From Sphingobacterium arenae (GTDB lineage: Bacteria; Bacteroidota; Bacteroidia; Sphingobacteriales; Sphingobacteriaceae), in NCBI RefSeq assembly GCF_014692505.1, contig NZ_JACNYK010000009.1, positions 25,755 to 89,754 of the forward strand: a stretch of 64,000 nt of DNA, in the 5' to 3' direction. Each line of letters begins with the position of its first letter. Position 1 is the first letter of the stretch. Position numbers and translations under genes: made by a program. This document shows positions 16,810-24,129 of this stretch, piece by piece. The notes below the pieces were generated by a model. The model was not told the origin of the DNA, made no database searches, and saw only the letters and a program-made list of their open reading frames with translations.

Positions 16810-18906
16810 TTATAGTGTCTCCTTTAACCAACTAAAAAATTCCCGTTGCCACACCAATGCATTATGTCCGGATAGTACCCAATGGTTTTCCTCGGGAAGA
16901 TAGACTAGACGACTTTTGATATTTTTCAACTGAGCAGCTTGGAAAGCGGCTAAGCCTTGTCCAATAGGAACACGGTAATCTTTCCCACCCTGAAAAATCA
17001 GAATAGGCGTATCCCACTTATCGATATGCGTTAGGGGATTAAAGTCAGTATAGGTCTTTGCATTGTTCTTATCCCAATAGGGGCCACCTAAATCGTGATT
17101 AGCAAAAAATAATTCTTCCGTGGTTCCGTACCAGGAAGTCATGTCAAACAATCCACAATGCGAAATAAACGACTTAAACCGTCCCTCATGAACACCGGCT
17201 AACATAAAAGCAGAATATCCTCCATAGCTAGCCCCGACTACCCCTAGGCGTTCTCGGTCTACATAAGATTCTTTTGCGAGATCATCAATTGCTGAAAGAT
17301 AATCACGTATAGGCTGGCCACCCCAATCCTTTGATATATCCGCGTTCCATTCCACACCCCATCCCGGCATCCCCCTTCTATTCGGCATAATAACAATATA
17401 GCCTTGCGACGCCATCAATTGAAAATTCCACCGATAGGAATACGTTTGCGTTAAAGCTGATTGCGGTCCTCCTTGACAATAAAGCAAAGTAGGATATTTC
17501 TTCGAGGGATCGAAATCAGGCGGATAGATAACCCAAGAGAACAGCTCTTTACCATCGGAGGCTTCCGTCAAACGCCTCTCCACTTTCGTTTCAGCCAGAT
17601 CATTGAAAATATCATCATTCACCTTGGTAATAGCGACCAGTGTTTTCTTTTTGAAATCATACTTATAGACCTCTGTCGCACGTGTCATGGTCGTAGACGC
17701 CACGACCAGACCACCATCTACCTCTTCGACAATACCGGCGATATCAAACTCACCATCACTGATCTGCGTTATTTTAGACGATGTATTCCGGGCAGAATTT
17801 TTCGGTAACGCTATTTCAAACAGCTGTACCGTTCCACGAACCGGAGCCGTAAAATATATCTTCCTGCCATCTTTGCTCCATATATAGGAATTAACCGTTC
17901 CGTCCCAATGTGCTGTCAAATTTTTGCGCTGTGTTGTTGCCTTATCAAAAAGGATAATATCATTTTTATCCGCTTCGTAACCATCGGTTTTCATACTCAA
18001 CCAAGCCAACTGCTGTCCAGTTGGACTATATACAGGATGTGTATCATAACCGTTCATCCCCTCTGTAATATTGATAGTTCCTTTGTTCTCCAGATCGTAT
18101 CGGTATATATCCGTATTCGTGCTGGAGGCATATTCCTTACCAAATCTCTTCTTACATACATATAGCACGGCCTTGCTATCTGGACTCCATGTAAAATCTT
18201 CTGCACCACCAAACGGCGCTTGCGGACTATAAAAAGGCTCTCCTTTTAAGATATCCAACGGCACTCCTATCTTACCATTATCATAAGTAGCAATAAATGG
18301 ATGATTAAAACGACCGTCATTAAAAGTATCCCAATGCCGGTAGTCTAAATCATCATAAATATAGACATCTGATTTCGTCAAGTCGCTGTATTTATCTTTA
18401 CTGTGGTAAGGATGAATGAGTACTGCCCGACTAAATAGAATATGTTTCCCATCGGGGGATAGCTTTACGTTTTCCAAGCCTCCTTCTAGATCTGTTAGTT
18501 GTTTCGTTTCACCTCCCGTTAACGGTTTGGACCATAGTTGACCCTTATATAGATAAATGACTTCGCCGTTTTCTTTTATCTGAACGACAGATTCACCGCC
18601 TTCTTCCTGCGTGAATTGGACAGGATCCCCTCCTTGTATTGGAATGACATAGAGGTTTTTTTCTGATTTATTCTCGCCGAACGTATAATTGGATACGCCA
18701 TACACCAGCCATTTGCCATCTGCCGATAGCCCTTCTGCTGATACACGCCCTAATTCCCACAGTTTTTCCGGGGTCATCACTTCTTTCTTCAAATGATATA
18801 CTTTATTTGTTGTTACCGGTCTTTTTACTCTCATATTCGAATTCTCCTGTCCAAAAGACAAGGTACTCGCTAGCATAGCACAGGCTAAAATTGAAATTTT
18901 ATCCAT
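16810..18906 (-). CDS. S9 family exported prolyl-oligopeptidase-like peptidase
   Basis: This is a serine peptidase likely cleaving short proline-containing or general oligopeptides in the periplasm. A signal peptide (LACAMLASTLSFGQ) precedes a beta-propeller (about residues 40-420) with WD40-like TolB repeats (SPDGKHILFSRA, SPDSKAVLYVCK, SPTGQQLAWLSM). The C-terminal alpha/beta-hydrolase domain carries a complete triad: Ser560 in GASYGGY, Asp643 in GGKDYRVP, His675 in EENHW. At 698 residues it is close to dipeptidyl-aminopeptidase/acylaminoacyl-peptidase relatives. It is downstream of creD on the same strand, with the large repeat island between. Its 3' end abuts the MCE gene. Confidence 0.93.
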   Translation of the reverse strand: MDKISILACAMLASTLSFGQENSNMRVKRPVTTNKVYHLKKEVMTPEKLWELGRVSAEGLSADGKWLVYGVSNYTFGENKSEKNLYVIPIQGGDPVQFTQEEGGESVVQIKENGEVIYLYKGQLWSKPLTGGETKQLTDLEGGLENVKLSPDGKHILFSRAVLIHPYHSKDKYSDLTKSDVYIYDDLDYRHWDTFNDGRFNHPFIATYDNGKIGVPLDILKGEPFYSPQAPFGGAEDFTWSPDSKAVLYVCKKRFGKEYASSTNTDIYRYDLENKGTINITEGMNGYDTHPVYSPTGQQLAWLSMKTDGYEADKNDIILFDKATTQRKNLTAHWDGTVNSYIWSKDGRKIYFTAPVRGTVQLFEIALPKNSARNTSSKITQISDGEFDIAGIVEEVDGGLVVASTTMTRATEVYKYDFKKKTLVAITKVNDDIFNDLAETKVERRLTEASDGKELFSWVIYPPDFDPSKKYPTLLYCQGGPQSALTQTYSYRWNFQLMASQGYIVIMPNRRGMPGWGVEWNADISKDWGGQPIRDYLSAIDDLAKESYVDRERLGVVGASYGGYSAFMLAGVHEGRFKSFISHCGLFDMTSWYGTTEELFFANHDLGGPYWDKNNAKTYTDFNPLTHIDKWDTPILIFQGGKDYRVPIGQGLAAFQAAQLKNIKSRLVYLPEENHWVLSGHNALVWQREFFSWLKETL

Positions 18907-19010
18907 AAGGTTTGCGCTTTTTTTTGTTGCAAGATAGGAAATGTAGCTTCGATTTAAAAATCAAAGGTTTTCTTTAAATGTTTTTATGCCGCTCAAGCCG
19001 CGGCAGGGCT

Positions 19011-19039
19011 TATACTTTTTTTCTCTCAAAAAAAGTATA
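19011..19039. repeat. T-rich hairpin, island C left
   Basis: TATACTTTTTTT (19011-19022) and AAAAAAAGTATA (19028-19039) form a 12-bp stem with the same CTCTC loop as the hairpin at 6944-6976. The outer pairs differ (TATAC/GTATA here, TTTAC/GTAAA there) but stay complementary. Confidence 0.7.
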
Positions 19040-19048
19040 CAAAAAAAA

Positions 19049-19125
19049 TCGTCGCTTCAGCTATTTGAGATAGTGGATGGTACTAAGGATGAATCTCTAC
19101 ATACCTCAAATAGCTGGATGCGACA
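19049..19125. repeat. structured repeat cassette, copy C1
   Basis: TCGTCGCTTC (19049-19058), an 11-bp arm AGCTATTTGAG (19059-19069) exactly complementary to CTCAAATAGCT (19105-19115), then GGATGCGACA (19116-19125). The loop holds TGGATGGTACTAAGGATGAA, similar to the other two copies. Orientation is opposite to copies B and C2. Confidence 0.8.
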
Positions 19126-19131
19126 AATAAA

Positions 19132-19172
19132 GTTAAGGAGGGGTCATGCAATTGTATTACCCCATCCTTAAC
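19132..19172. repeat. central hairpin between two inverted cassettes
   Basis: GTTAAGGAGGGGT (19132-19144) pairs with ACCCCATCCTTAAC (19159-19172) with one bulged base. It sits at the centre of island C, between cassettes C1 and C2. Confidence 0.65.
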
Positions 19173-19179
19173 CTTAAAA

Positions 19180-19256
19180 TGCCGCATCCGAATGTTTTAC
19201 AACTGTACAGACTAATTTTTAGCACTATCCCAAATGTAAAACATTCGAAGCGGCGA
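19180..19256. repeat. structured repeat cassette, copy C2
   Basis: On the plus strand: TGCCGCATCC, arm GAATGTTTTACA (19190-19201), loop, complementary arm TGTAAAACATTC (19235-19246), then GAAGCGGCGA. Compared with copies B and C1 the basal pair GTCGC/GCGAC is GCCGC/GCGGC, a compensating change, and the 12-bp arm is different yet perfectly paired. Confidence 0.8.
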
Positions 19257-19261
19257 GGTTT

Positions 19262-19336
19262 ATGGACAAGTGTTCATTTTGGTGTCCATGAGCTCTCTTT
19301 GTTCAGTTTTGCTTCTTTTTCACGGGGAAAAAGAAG
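19262..19336. repeat. ATGGACA hairpin module plus T-rich hairpin, island C right
   Basis: ATGGACA (19262-19268) pairs with TGTCCAT (19283-19289). GAGCTCTCTTTGTTCAG follows, then a 10-bp hairpin CTTCTTTTTC/GAAAAAGAAG (19312-19336). It ends ten bases before the creD stop codon, so part may act as the creD terminator. Confidence 0.65.
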
Positions 19337-19345
19337 AGAAGAAAG

Positions 19346-20818
19346 TTATTTCTTTTCAAACTGATACCAATTCACCCGAGTGGATAGTTTCATCAATAGA
19401 GCCAAAATGACAAACACACCTATTGTACCGACAATCAATGAATAGTCCTGCAGTTGCATCAATGAGAAAATAAAGATGTAGAAAGCGGAAAGAATACCGC
19501 TGAAAATAAATGCAATCTTTTTCTCTTTGGTAATGCCAAAGAGAAACGAGGAAATGAGTATAATCGTCGCTAACGCAGCAATCAGATAGCCAAAGTTAAA
19601 TCCGATATGCTCACTTAATGCCAATAGCAATGAATAAAACAACACCATGGCACAACCAATCAATACATATTGAACAATATGAACTCGTTGCTTTTTAATG
19701 ACTTCGGTAAAGAACAAGGAAGTAAACGTCAAGAGTACCACCAAAATACCATATTTGGCAACACGCGTTGTCTTCTGATAATTATTTACAGATTCCAGAA
19801 AATTGACTTGTACCATATCCTGCTCTGTAGATAGCTGCACATTTGCTCCTGTAGAAGAAACGCTAGGTTCCGGTATAACAGCCACAGGATAGTCTACATC
19901 TGTAACTTCATAGTTTGTTACTTGGTACATATTACCTCGCGCCCCTTTCCATTGCTGTGGAAATTTTCGGCTGAAGCTGGGGATACGCCATTTGGCGACA
20001 AAATCCTGTTGTGAAATTGTTCTATCCTCCGGCAAAAATCCGCCGTTAAAGCTGGGGTTTTCCCAGATACCGGAAACGATTATACTGGTCTCATTGCTTG
20101 TTGGAAAAACAGTCAGACTGCGCGAGCCCCGGATATCTAAATTTATCTCAAATTGGTTTTTGGTTGATCTATCCGACAAATCTACGTTGGCAACCATGGT
20201 TTGTTCAAAGAGCGAAACATCGGTGTTACCGACTTCAAACTCCGCGTCCGCTGCCCCCATATTTAATTTTGGAACAGCTTTTACTCCTTTCAGATCACTT
20301 AGTCCAATAAATACCTTTCCTTTTTCCCAAGCTAGATCTTCCGGATTTAAATCCAATTTTGCCAAGTCTATTTCATCGAATTCACCACGTAGCGCAACCG
20401 TTGCGTTATAAACCACCGTTTGATAGATTCCGCGCTTCAAATAGGTAGGTTCCACTGTAGATTTCACATCGAGCTTTTTGGAAACGAGAAAGACATAATC
20501 TTTTTCGACATGTTTTTCTACCTTGATCTCACCTTTTTCATCGGTTGTATTCACGTTATACGAATGGGTATAAGGTATTCCAATAATAGGTCCGGAAACA
20601 ACTTGCTTATTACCCCATTTGCTCGCTATTTCATTACTGACAGCTTGATCCCTATTTTTACGTTCCCTTATTAAATCCTTCACGCTCTCCATAGGAATAA
20701 GTAAGAGGAGAACTAAAAAAAGAATAATTCCTAATTTTAAGATGACAGAATTAGCTAACCGTTCAAAAAAGGTAGGTTGAGACGGTGGAAATGCGGGGGG
20801 AGTGTTTTGATTTTCCAT
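19346..20818 (-). CDS. creD: inner-membrane protein CreD
   Basis: CreD is a membrane protein linked to cell-envelope integrity and beta-lactam/colicin responses in Enterobacteria. The protein starts with a proline-rich cytoplasmic tail and a TM segment (LGIILFLVLLLLIP). A large periplasmic domain follows (about residues 45-330, including VSGPIIGIPYTHSY and LSDLKGVKAVPKLN), then five closely packed TM segments to the end. Length (490) and architecture match the family. It is the last gene of a three-gene minus-strand unit (membrane protein, winged-helix regulator, creD) and has its own copy of the palindrome ACTTTG-N5-CAAAGT 19 bases upstream of the start codon. Confidence 0.92.
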   Translation of the reverse strand: MENQNTPPAFPPSQPTFFERLANSVILKLGIILFLVLLLLIPMESVKDLIRERKNRDQAVSNEIASKWGNKQVVSGPIIGIPYTHSYNVNTTDEKGEIKVEKHVEKDYVFLVSKKLDVKSTVEPTYLKRGIYQTVVYNATVALRGEFDEIDLAKLDLNPEDLAWEKGKVFIGLSDLKGVKAVPKLNMGAADAEFEVGNTDVSLFEQTMVANVDLSDRSTKNQFEINLDIRGSRSLTVFPTSNETSIIVSGIWENPSFNGGFLPEDRTISQQDFVAKWRIPSFSRKFPQQWKGARGNMYQVTNYEVTDVDYPVAVIPEPSVSSTGANVQLSTEQDMVQVNFLESVNNYQKTTRVAKYGILVVLLTFTSLFFTEVIKKQRVHIVQYVLIGCAMVLFYSLLLALSEHIGFNFGYLIAALATIILISSFLFGITKEKKIAFIFSGILSAFYIFIFSLMQLQDYSLIVGTIGVFVILALLMKLSTRVNWYQFEKK

Positions 20819-20836
20819 TTTTTTGTTTTTAAAAGA

Positions 20837-20853
20837 ACTTTGAATTTCAAAGT
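20837..20853. promoter_or_regulatory. palindromic operator candidate upstream of creD
   Basis: ACTTTG-AATTT-CAAAGT is a perfect 6-5-6 inverted repeat followed by a TATGTGAATA-like flank. The same palindrome with a related flank is at 21854-21870, upstream of the first gene of this unit. The winged-helix protein encoded between them is the obvious candidate binder (inference). Confidence 0.65.
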
Positions 20854-20868
20854 ATGTGAATAAAAAAA

Positions 20869-21171
20869 TTATTTATACTGCTGTTTTATTAAATTTTCTA
20901 ATGCTGTTAAATGATTCTCGAAAGCTTTCGCCCCTTTTTCCGTCCGCTTATATCGCGTATTAGGTTTTCTATCAACAAAACTCTTCTCTATACTTATATA
21001 CCCCTCTTTCTCCAGCGTTTTCAAGTTGGATGCCAGATTGCCATCGGTCACCTCCAACATTTCCTTAAGCGAAGTGAAATCATACGAATCGTTAGCCATC
21101 AGCACACTCATGATTTGCAGGCGTATACGATTTTCGAATACCTTATCATATAGAGAAAAATCCAACCCCAC
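20869..21171 (-). CDS. winged-helix transcriptional regulator
   Basis: This small DNA-binding protein of 100 residues is one winged-helix domain of the HTH_34/ArsR-like type: helix-turn-helix FTSLKEMLEVTDGNLASNLK, then KTLEKEGYISIEKSFVDRKP forming the wing, and a TEKGAKAFENHLTALE helix. There is no ligand or metal motif such as paired Cys. The start is GTG at 21171, two bases after the stop of the preceding membrane-protein gene, suggesting translational coupling. Paired with a membrane protein and CreD, it likely controls this unit, with the two identical palindromes at 20837 and 21854 as targets (inference). Confidence 0.88.
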   Translation of the reverse strand: MGLDFSLYDKVFENRIRLQIMSVLMANDSYDFTSLKEMLEVTDGNLASNLKTLEKEGYISIEKSFVDRKPNTRYKRTEKGAKAFENHLTALENLIKQQYK

Positions 21172-21173
21172 TA

Positions 21174-21830
21174 TTATTCGTATCTTCTATGTACAATAAA
21201 ACCATAAATGATGTGTAATACACCAAATCCAAATGCCCAAAACCATAACCCATATCCTGGAAACAGTAAGGCCAATAACCCTAATAGAATCTCCAATATA
21301 CCTAACCAGCGTACTTCTTTAAACGTGTAAATACCTCCAGATGTTAAAGACAGACCATAAAAAATAAGCAGTGTTGCACCTATTAAACTGAAATAACCTT
21401 TCGAAAGCAGTACTAAGGAGAACAGCCCTCCTGTCATCAATGGAATAACCATAGCCAGCAGCATCGCTTTACTGGACGAATTCCAAATAAGTTGACGGCT
21501 CTTCTTCGCTTTTCTTCGTGCCATCCATAGACCTGTCGTTAATGAGGCGATTAGAACAACCAATGCGATACCGATTAAGTTATTGATAACCGCTGGTTCC
21601 GTGACGTAATGATCCCTATAATCGAAACCACTATCAAAACCATACACCACGATGTAACCCGCCGCAGCGCCAAGCAGCGCATAAATACCGATCAGTACCC
21701 CGGAAAGCCCCGAAATAGACAACACTTTGGACGATTTTTCCATCATGGAGCGGATATGCCCAATTTCTTTTATCAAATCTTGTTGATCCATATGCATATT
21801 CATGTAGCTGCTTTCCTCCATTCTAATCAT
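21174..21830 (-). CDS. integral membrane protein, role unknown, partner of creD regulator
   Basis: This 218-residue protein has a short cytoplasmic N-terminus containing a helix (LIKEIGHIRSMMEKSSKVLS) and about six TM segments (SGLSGVLIGIYALLGAAAGY, NLIGIALVVLIASLTTGLWM, AMLLAMVIPLMTGGLFSLVL, IGATLLIFYGLSLTSGG, ILEILLGLLALLFPGYGLWF, GVLHIIYGFIVH). I do not recognise a named function. The family is regularly found just before winged-helix regulators in Bacteroidota, so a sensing or signalling role is possible. It is the first gene of the unit and its upstream region carries the palindrome at 21854. ATG at 21830 is used; an alternative ATG is at 21821. Confidence 0.85.
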   Translation of the reverse strand: MIRMEESSYMNMHMDQQDLIKEIGHIRSMMEKSSKVLSISGLSGVLIGIYALLGAAAGYIVVYGFDSGFDYRDHYVTEPAVINNLIGIALVVLIASLTTGLWMARRKAKKSRQLIWNSSSKAMLLAMVIPLMTGGLFSLVLLSKGYFSLIGATLLIFYGLSLTSGGIYTFKEVRWLGILEILLGLLALLFPGYGLWFWAFGFGVLHIIYGFIVHRRYE

Positions 21831-21853
21831 TTTTCATCGTATCCGATTAAAGT

Positions 21854-21870
21854 ACTTTGAAAAACAAAGT
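21854..21870. promoter_or_regulatory. palindromic operator candidate upstream of membrane protein-regulator-creD unit
   Basis: ACTTTG-AAAAA-CAAAGT, the same 6-5-6 palindrome as at 20837-20853, 24 bases before the ATG at 21830. The flank AAATGAATAC also resembles the flank of the other site. Confidence 0.65.
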
Positions 21871-21942
21871 AAATGAATACAAAGCACTTATGCAAGGTAA
21901 AAATGTCTTTTTTTACTTTTTATAAAATAATCAAAAAAAATC

Positions 21943-21973
21943 TTGCAAGATAAGAGGAGGCTTACTATCTTTG
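21943..21973 (+). promoter_or_regulatory. promoter of tRNA-Leu
   Basis: TTG at 21943-21945 and TATCTTTG at 21966-21973 are 20 bases apart, matching the Bacteroidota TTTG-N19/20-TAnnTTTG layout. The tRNA starts 26 bases after the -7 element. Confidence 0.6.
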
Positions 21974-21998
21974 TGCCACAATAAAAGTCCTAATAACT

Positions 21999-22080
21999 GC
22001 GGAAGTGGCGTAATTGGTAGCCGCACCAGACTTAGGATCTGGCGCCGCAAGGCGTGGGGGTTCGAGTCCCTTCTTCCGCA
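21999..22080 (+). tRNA. tRNA-Leu (anticodon TAG)
   Basis: The acceptor stem GCGGAAG pairs with CTTCCGC near the 3' end, with discriminator A. The anticodon stem CCAGA/TCTGG encloses loop CTTAGGA, so the anticodon is TAG. A long variable arm (CGCC-GCAA-GGCG) is the class II hallmark of leucine tRNA. The T-arm is GGGGGTTCGAGTCCC. CCA is not encoded. The 82 bases are followed by a strong terminator. Confidence 0.95.
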
Positions 22081-22087
22081 CTTGATA

Positions 22088-22124
22088 TCCTCCCGAACTT
22101 AATAAACTCGGGAGGATTTTTTTT
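22088..22124 (+). terminator. terminator after tRNA-Leu
   Basis: A 9-bp stem TCCTCCCGA (22088-22096) / TCGGGAGGA (22108-22116) is followed by eight T residues. It precedes the trigger-factor gene. Confidence 0.9.
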
Positions 22125-22152
22125 GTAAAATGCGTAAAAGCGAAACGAGAGT

Positions 22153-23496
22153 ATGAATATTTCACACGAAACAGTTGATAATATCAACGCGAACATCAAG
22201 GTTGAACTAGCGCCCGAAGATTACAACCCTTCGGTAGATAAAGCTATTAAAGAACAAGCAAAAAAGGCTAAATTACCAGGTTTCCGTCCAGGAATGGTTC
22301 CAGTAGGTCACATCAGACGCACTTACGGAAAATCAATTTTATTTGATGAAATCAATAAATTGATAAACGATAAGATTTCGGAGTATATTAGTGAGAACAA
22401 GTTGGAAGTTTTAGGGCAACCTCTTCCAGCAGAAAGTGACGCGGATGCGCAGTACAGTTGGGATTTTAACGATACATTCACTTTCACATACGAAATCGGT
22501 CTTGCTCCTGAATTCGAAACTCCGTTCGCTAAAGAAACAGAATTTACAACTTACGATATCAAGGCGGACGATGCAACATTAGCGGAACGCGTTAAAAATC
22601 TTCGTCGCAGCTATGGCAAAATGACTAACCCCGAGGTTTCGGAAGAAGGGGATGTCCTATATGGTACATTGAAACAAGTCAAAGAAGAGGGTATTGAAAA
22701 AACGACATCTGTACGCACCGACATTATTGAAGATGCGAAAACGAAGAAGGCATTAGTTGGCTTAAAACAGGATGATACCGCTAAAATCGACATCAAAAAA
22801 GCATTTAAGGTAGCCGATACTGCACGTATTCTAGGTATTACTGAAGACGAGGCTGAGAACTTGGACGTAACAAAGTTTGAGTTGACGGTTAAGAACATCA
22901 ACCGTTTGGAAGAGGCAGACTTAAACCAAGAGTTCTTTGATAAGCTATTCCCTGCAGGTGACGTAACCAAGGAAGAAGAATTCGAAGCGAAAGTAAAAGA
23001 AGAAGTAGAAGGTCTTTTCAAACAAAATGCGGATCAGAAGTTACGTAACGACATGTATACGTATGGCATGGAAAAAATAGATGTCAAATTCCCCGAGACC
23101 TTTTTGAAAAAATGGTTGAAGGCAACAAATACGAATATTTCTGACGAGGAACTGGAAGAGGGTTTTGCTGACTTTTTAAGTAACTTGAAGTGGACAATTA
23201 TTGAAAACCGCATCGTCACAGCTAACAATCTAGAGGTTAAATATGACGAAGTGATTAACTTAGCAAAAGAACGTATCTATTCGCAAATCAAGATGTACAA
23301 CATCAACGACGAGCCTACAGATGAACAACTAGGTCAGTATGCTCTTCAATTATTACAAGACAGAGAACAAGCAAACCGTCTTTTTGAAGAAGCTAAAGCG
23401 TTGAAGGTGTTTGATTACCTGAAGGAAAACGTGAAGCTAAAAGCACAGGAGATCTCTTATGTAGATTTCGAAAAATTGGATAAAGACAGTAACTAA
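22153..23496 (+). CDS. tig: trigger factor, ribosome-associated chaperone
   Basis: Trigger factor binds the ribosomal exit tunnel and shields nascent chains. The N-terminal ribosome-binding domain is clear, with the signature GFRPGMVPVG at about residues 44-53. The middle (about 150-245) corresponds to the FKBP-like domain but is divergent, as usual in this phylum, so prolyl isomerase activity is doubtful. The long helical C-terminal arms (NQEFFDKLFPAGDVTKEEEF onwards) are complete. The 447 residues are normal. The usual clpP/clpX partners do not follow; a GNAT gene does. Confidence 0.95.
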   Translation: MNISHETVDNINANIKVELAPEDYNPSVDKAIKEQAKKAKLPGFRPGMVPVGHIRRTYGKSILFDEINKLINDKISEYISENKLEVLGQPLPAESDADAQYSWDFNDTFTFTYEIGLAPEFETPFAKETEFTTYDIKADDATLAERVKNLRRSYGKMTNPEVSEEGDVLYGTLKQVKEEGIEKTTSVRTDIIEDAKTKKALVGLKQDDTAKIDIKKAFKVADTARILGITEDEAENLDVTKFELTVKNINRLEEADLNQEFFDKLFPAGDVTKEEEFEAKVKEEVEGLFKQNADQKLRNDMYTYGMEKIDVKFPETFLKKWLKATNTNISDEELEEGFADFLSNLKWTIIENRIVTANNLEVKYDEVINLAKERIYSQIKMYNINDEPTDEQLGQYALQLLQDREQANRLFEEAKALKVFDYLKENVKLKAQEISYVDFEKLDKDSN

Positions 23497-23523
23497 GGGT
23501 CTTAGAAAACAATGACCACAAAC

Positions 23524-23550
23524 AAAGGCTATCTTTTTTGGGTAGCCTTT
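23524..23550 (+). terminator. hairpin terminator after tig
   Basis: AAAGGCTA (23524-23531) pairs with TAGCCTTT (23543-23550), followed by a broken T-rich tract (GCTATTTTTG). The start codon of the next gene is only 11 bases downstream, so read-through or a dual role is possible. Confidence 0.6.
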
Positions 23551-23561
23551 GCTATTTTTGT

Positions 23562-24122
23562 ATGATGATACGGATTAGAAAAGCCCAGCCCAGCGATGCA
23601 GGTGCGATAGCACCCATCATGTTGACCGCCATGGAAGAGATTATTTATTATTTTATTGGTGAATCGGATCGACAGAAAGCGATTGCCTTTTTAGTACATC
23701 ATATCGCTCAACCAGGAAATCAATATAGCTATGAACATATCATCGTAGCGGAAGAAGATGAAGAAATTGTCGGGCAAATCTGTCTTTATTCAGGGGATTC
23801 ATTAGAACAATTACGGGCACCCGTTCTTTCTTATTTACGGATGCATTATAACCGGGAACCAAACCTAGGTCAGGAAACGCAGGGTGGGGAAATTTACATC
23901 GACACAATCGCGGTATCACCAATTGCACAGGGAAGAGGCATTGGAAAAACACTATTGCTTTACGTTATCGACCTTTTCGTGCACAGATATAGTGAGGTAT
24001 TGGGATTATTGGTAGACAAAAATAACCCTAAAGCAAAGGAGCTTTATGTAAACATGGGTTTCAAACCTATAAAGGATGTCCATCTATTTGGAAAAGAACT
24101 GCAGCATATGCAGTATTCATAA
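23562..24122 (+). CDS. GNAT family N-acetyltransferase
   Basis: This is an acetyl-CoA-dependent acetyltransferase of unknown substrate. The GNAT fold is recognisable: IRKAQPSDAGAIAPIMLTAM at the start, the acetyl-CoA pyrophosphate loop VSPIAQGRGIGKTLL, then VDKNNPKAKELYVNMGFKPI, the typical C-terminal strand. An acidic substrate loop (EEDEEIVGQICLYSG) precedes the core. ATG codons at 23562 and 23565 are both possible; upstream in-frame codons would overlap the tig terminator. It ends 7 bases before the convergent DUF3943 gene. Confidence 0.9.
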   Translation: MMIRIRKAQPSDAGAIAPIMLTAMEEIIYYFIGESDRQKAIAFLVHHIAQPGNQYSYEHIIVAEEDEEIVGQICLYSGDSLEQLRAPVLSYLRMHYNREPNLGQETQGGEIYIDTIAVSPIAQGRGIGKTLLLYVIDLFVHRYSEVLGLLVDKNNPKAKELYVNMGFKPIKDVHLFGKELQHMQYS

Positions 24123-24129
24123 AAACATA

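Noticed and set aside
19049..19256. Integron attC sites or a known self-cleaving ribozyme
   Set aside because: The attC core consensus (RYYYAAC/GTTRRRY) is absent and no integrase is present; no hammerhead core (CTGATGA...GAAA) or other ribozyme core that I recognise.
6944..19336. Insertion sequence
   Set aside because: No transposase or relaxase is encoded in or near any repeat island; at most these are non-autonomous elements.
23553..23560. TATTTTTG as promoter of the GNAT gene
   Set aside because: It matches the -7 consensus, but transcription would begin at or after the start codon.
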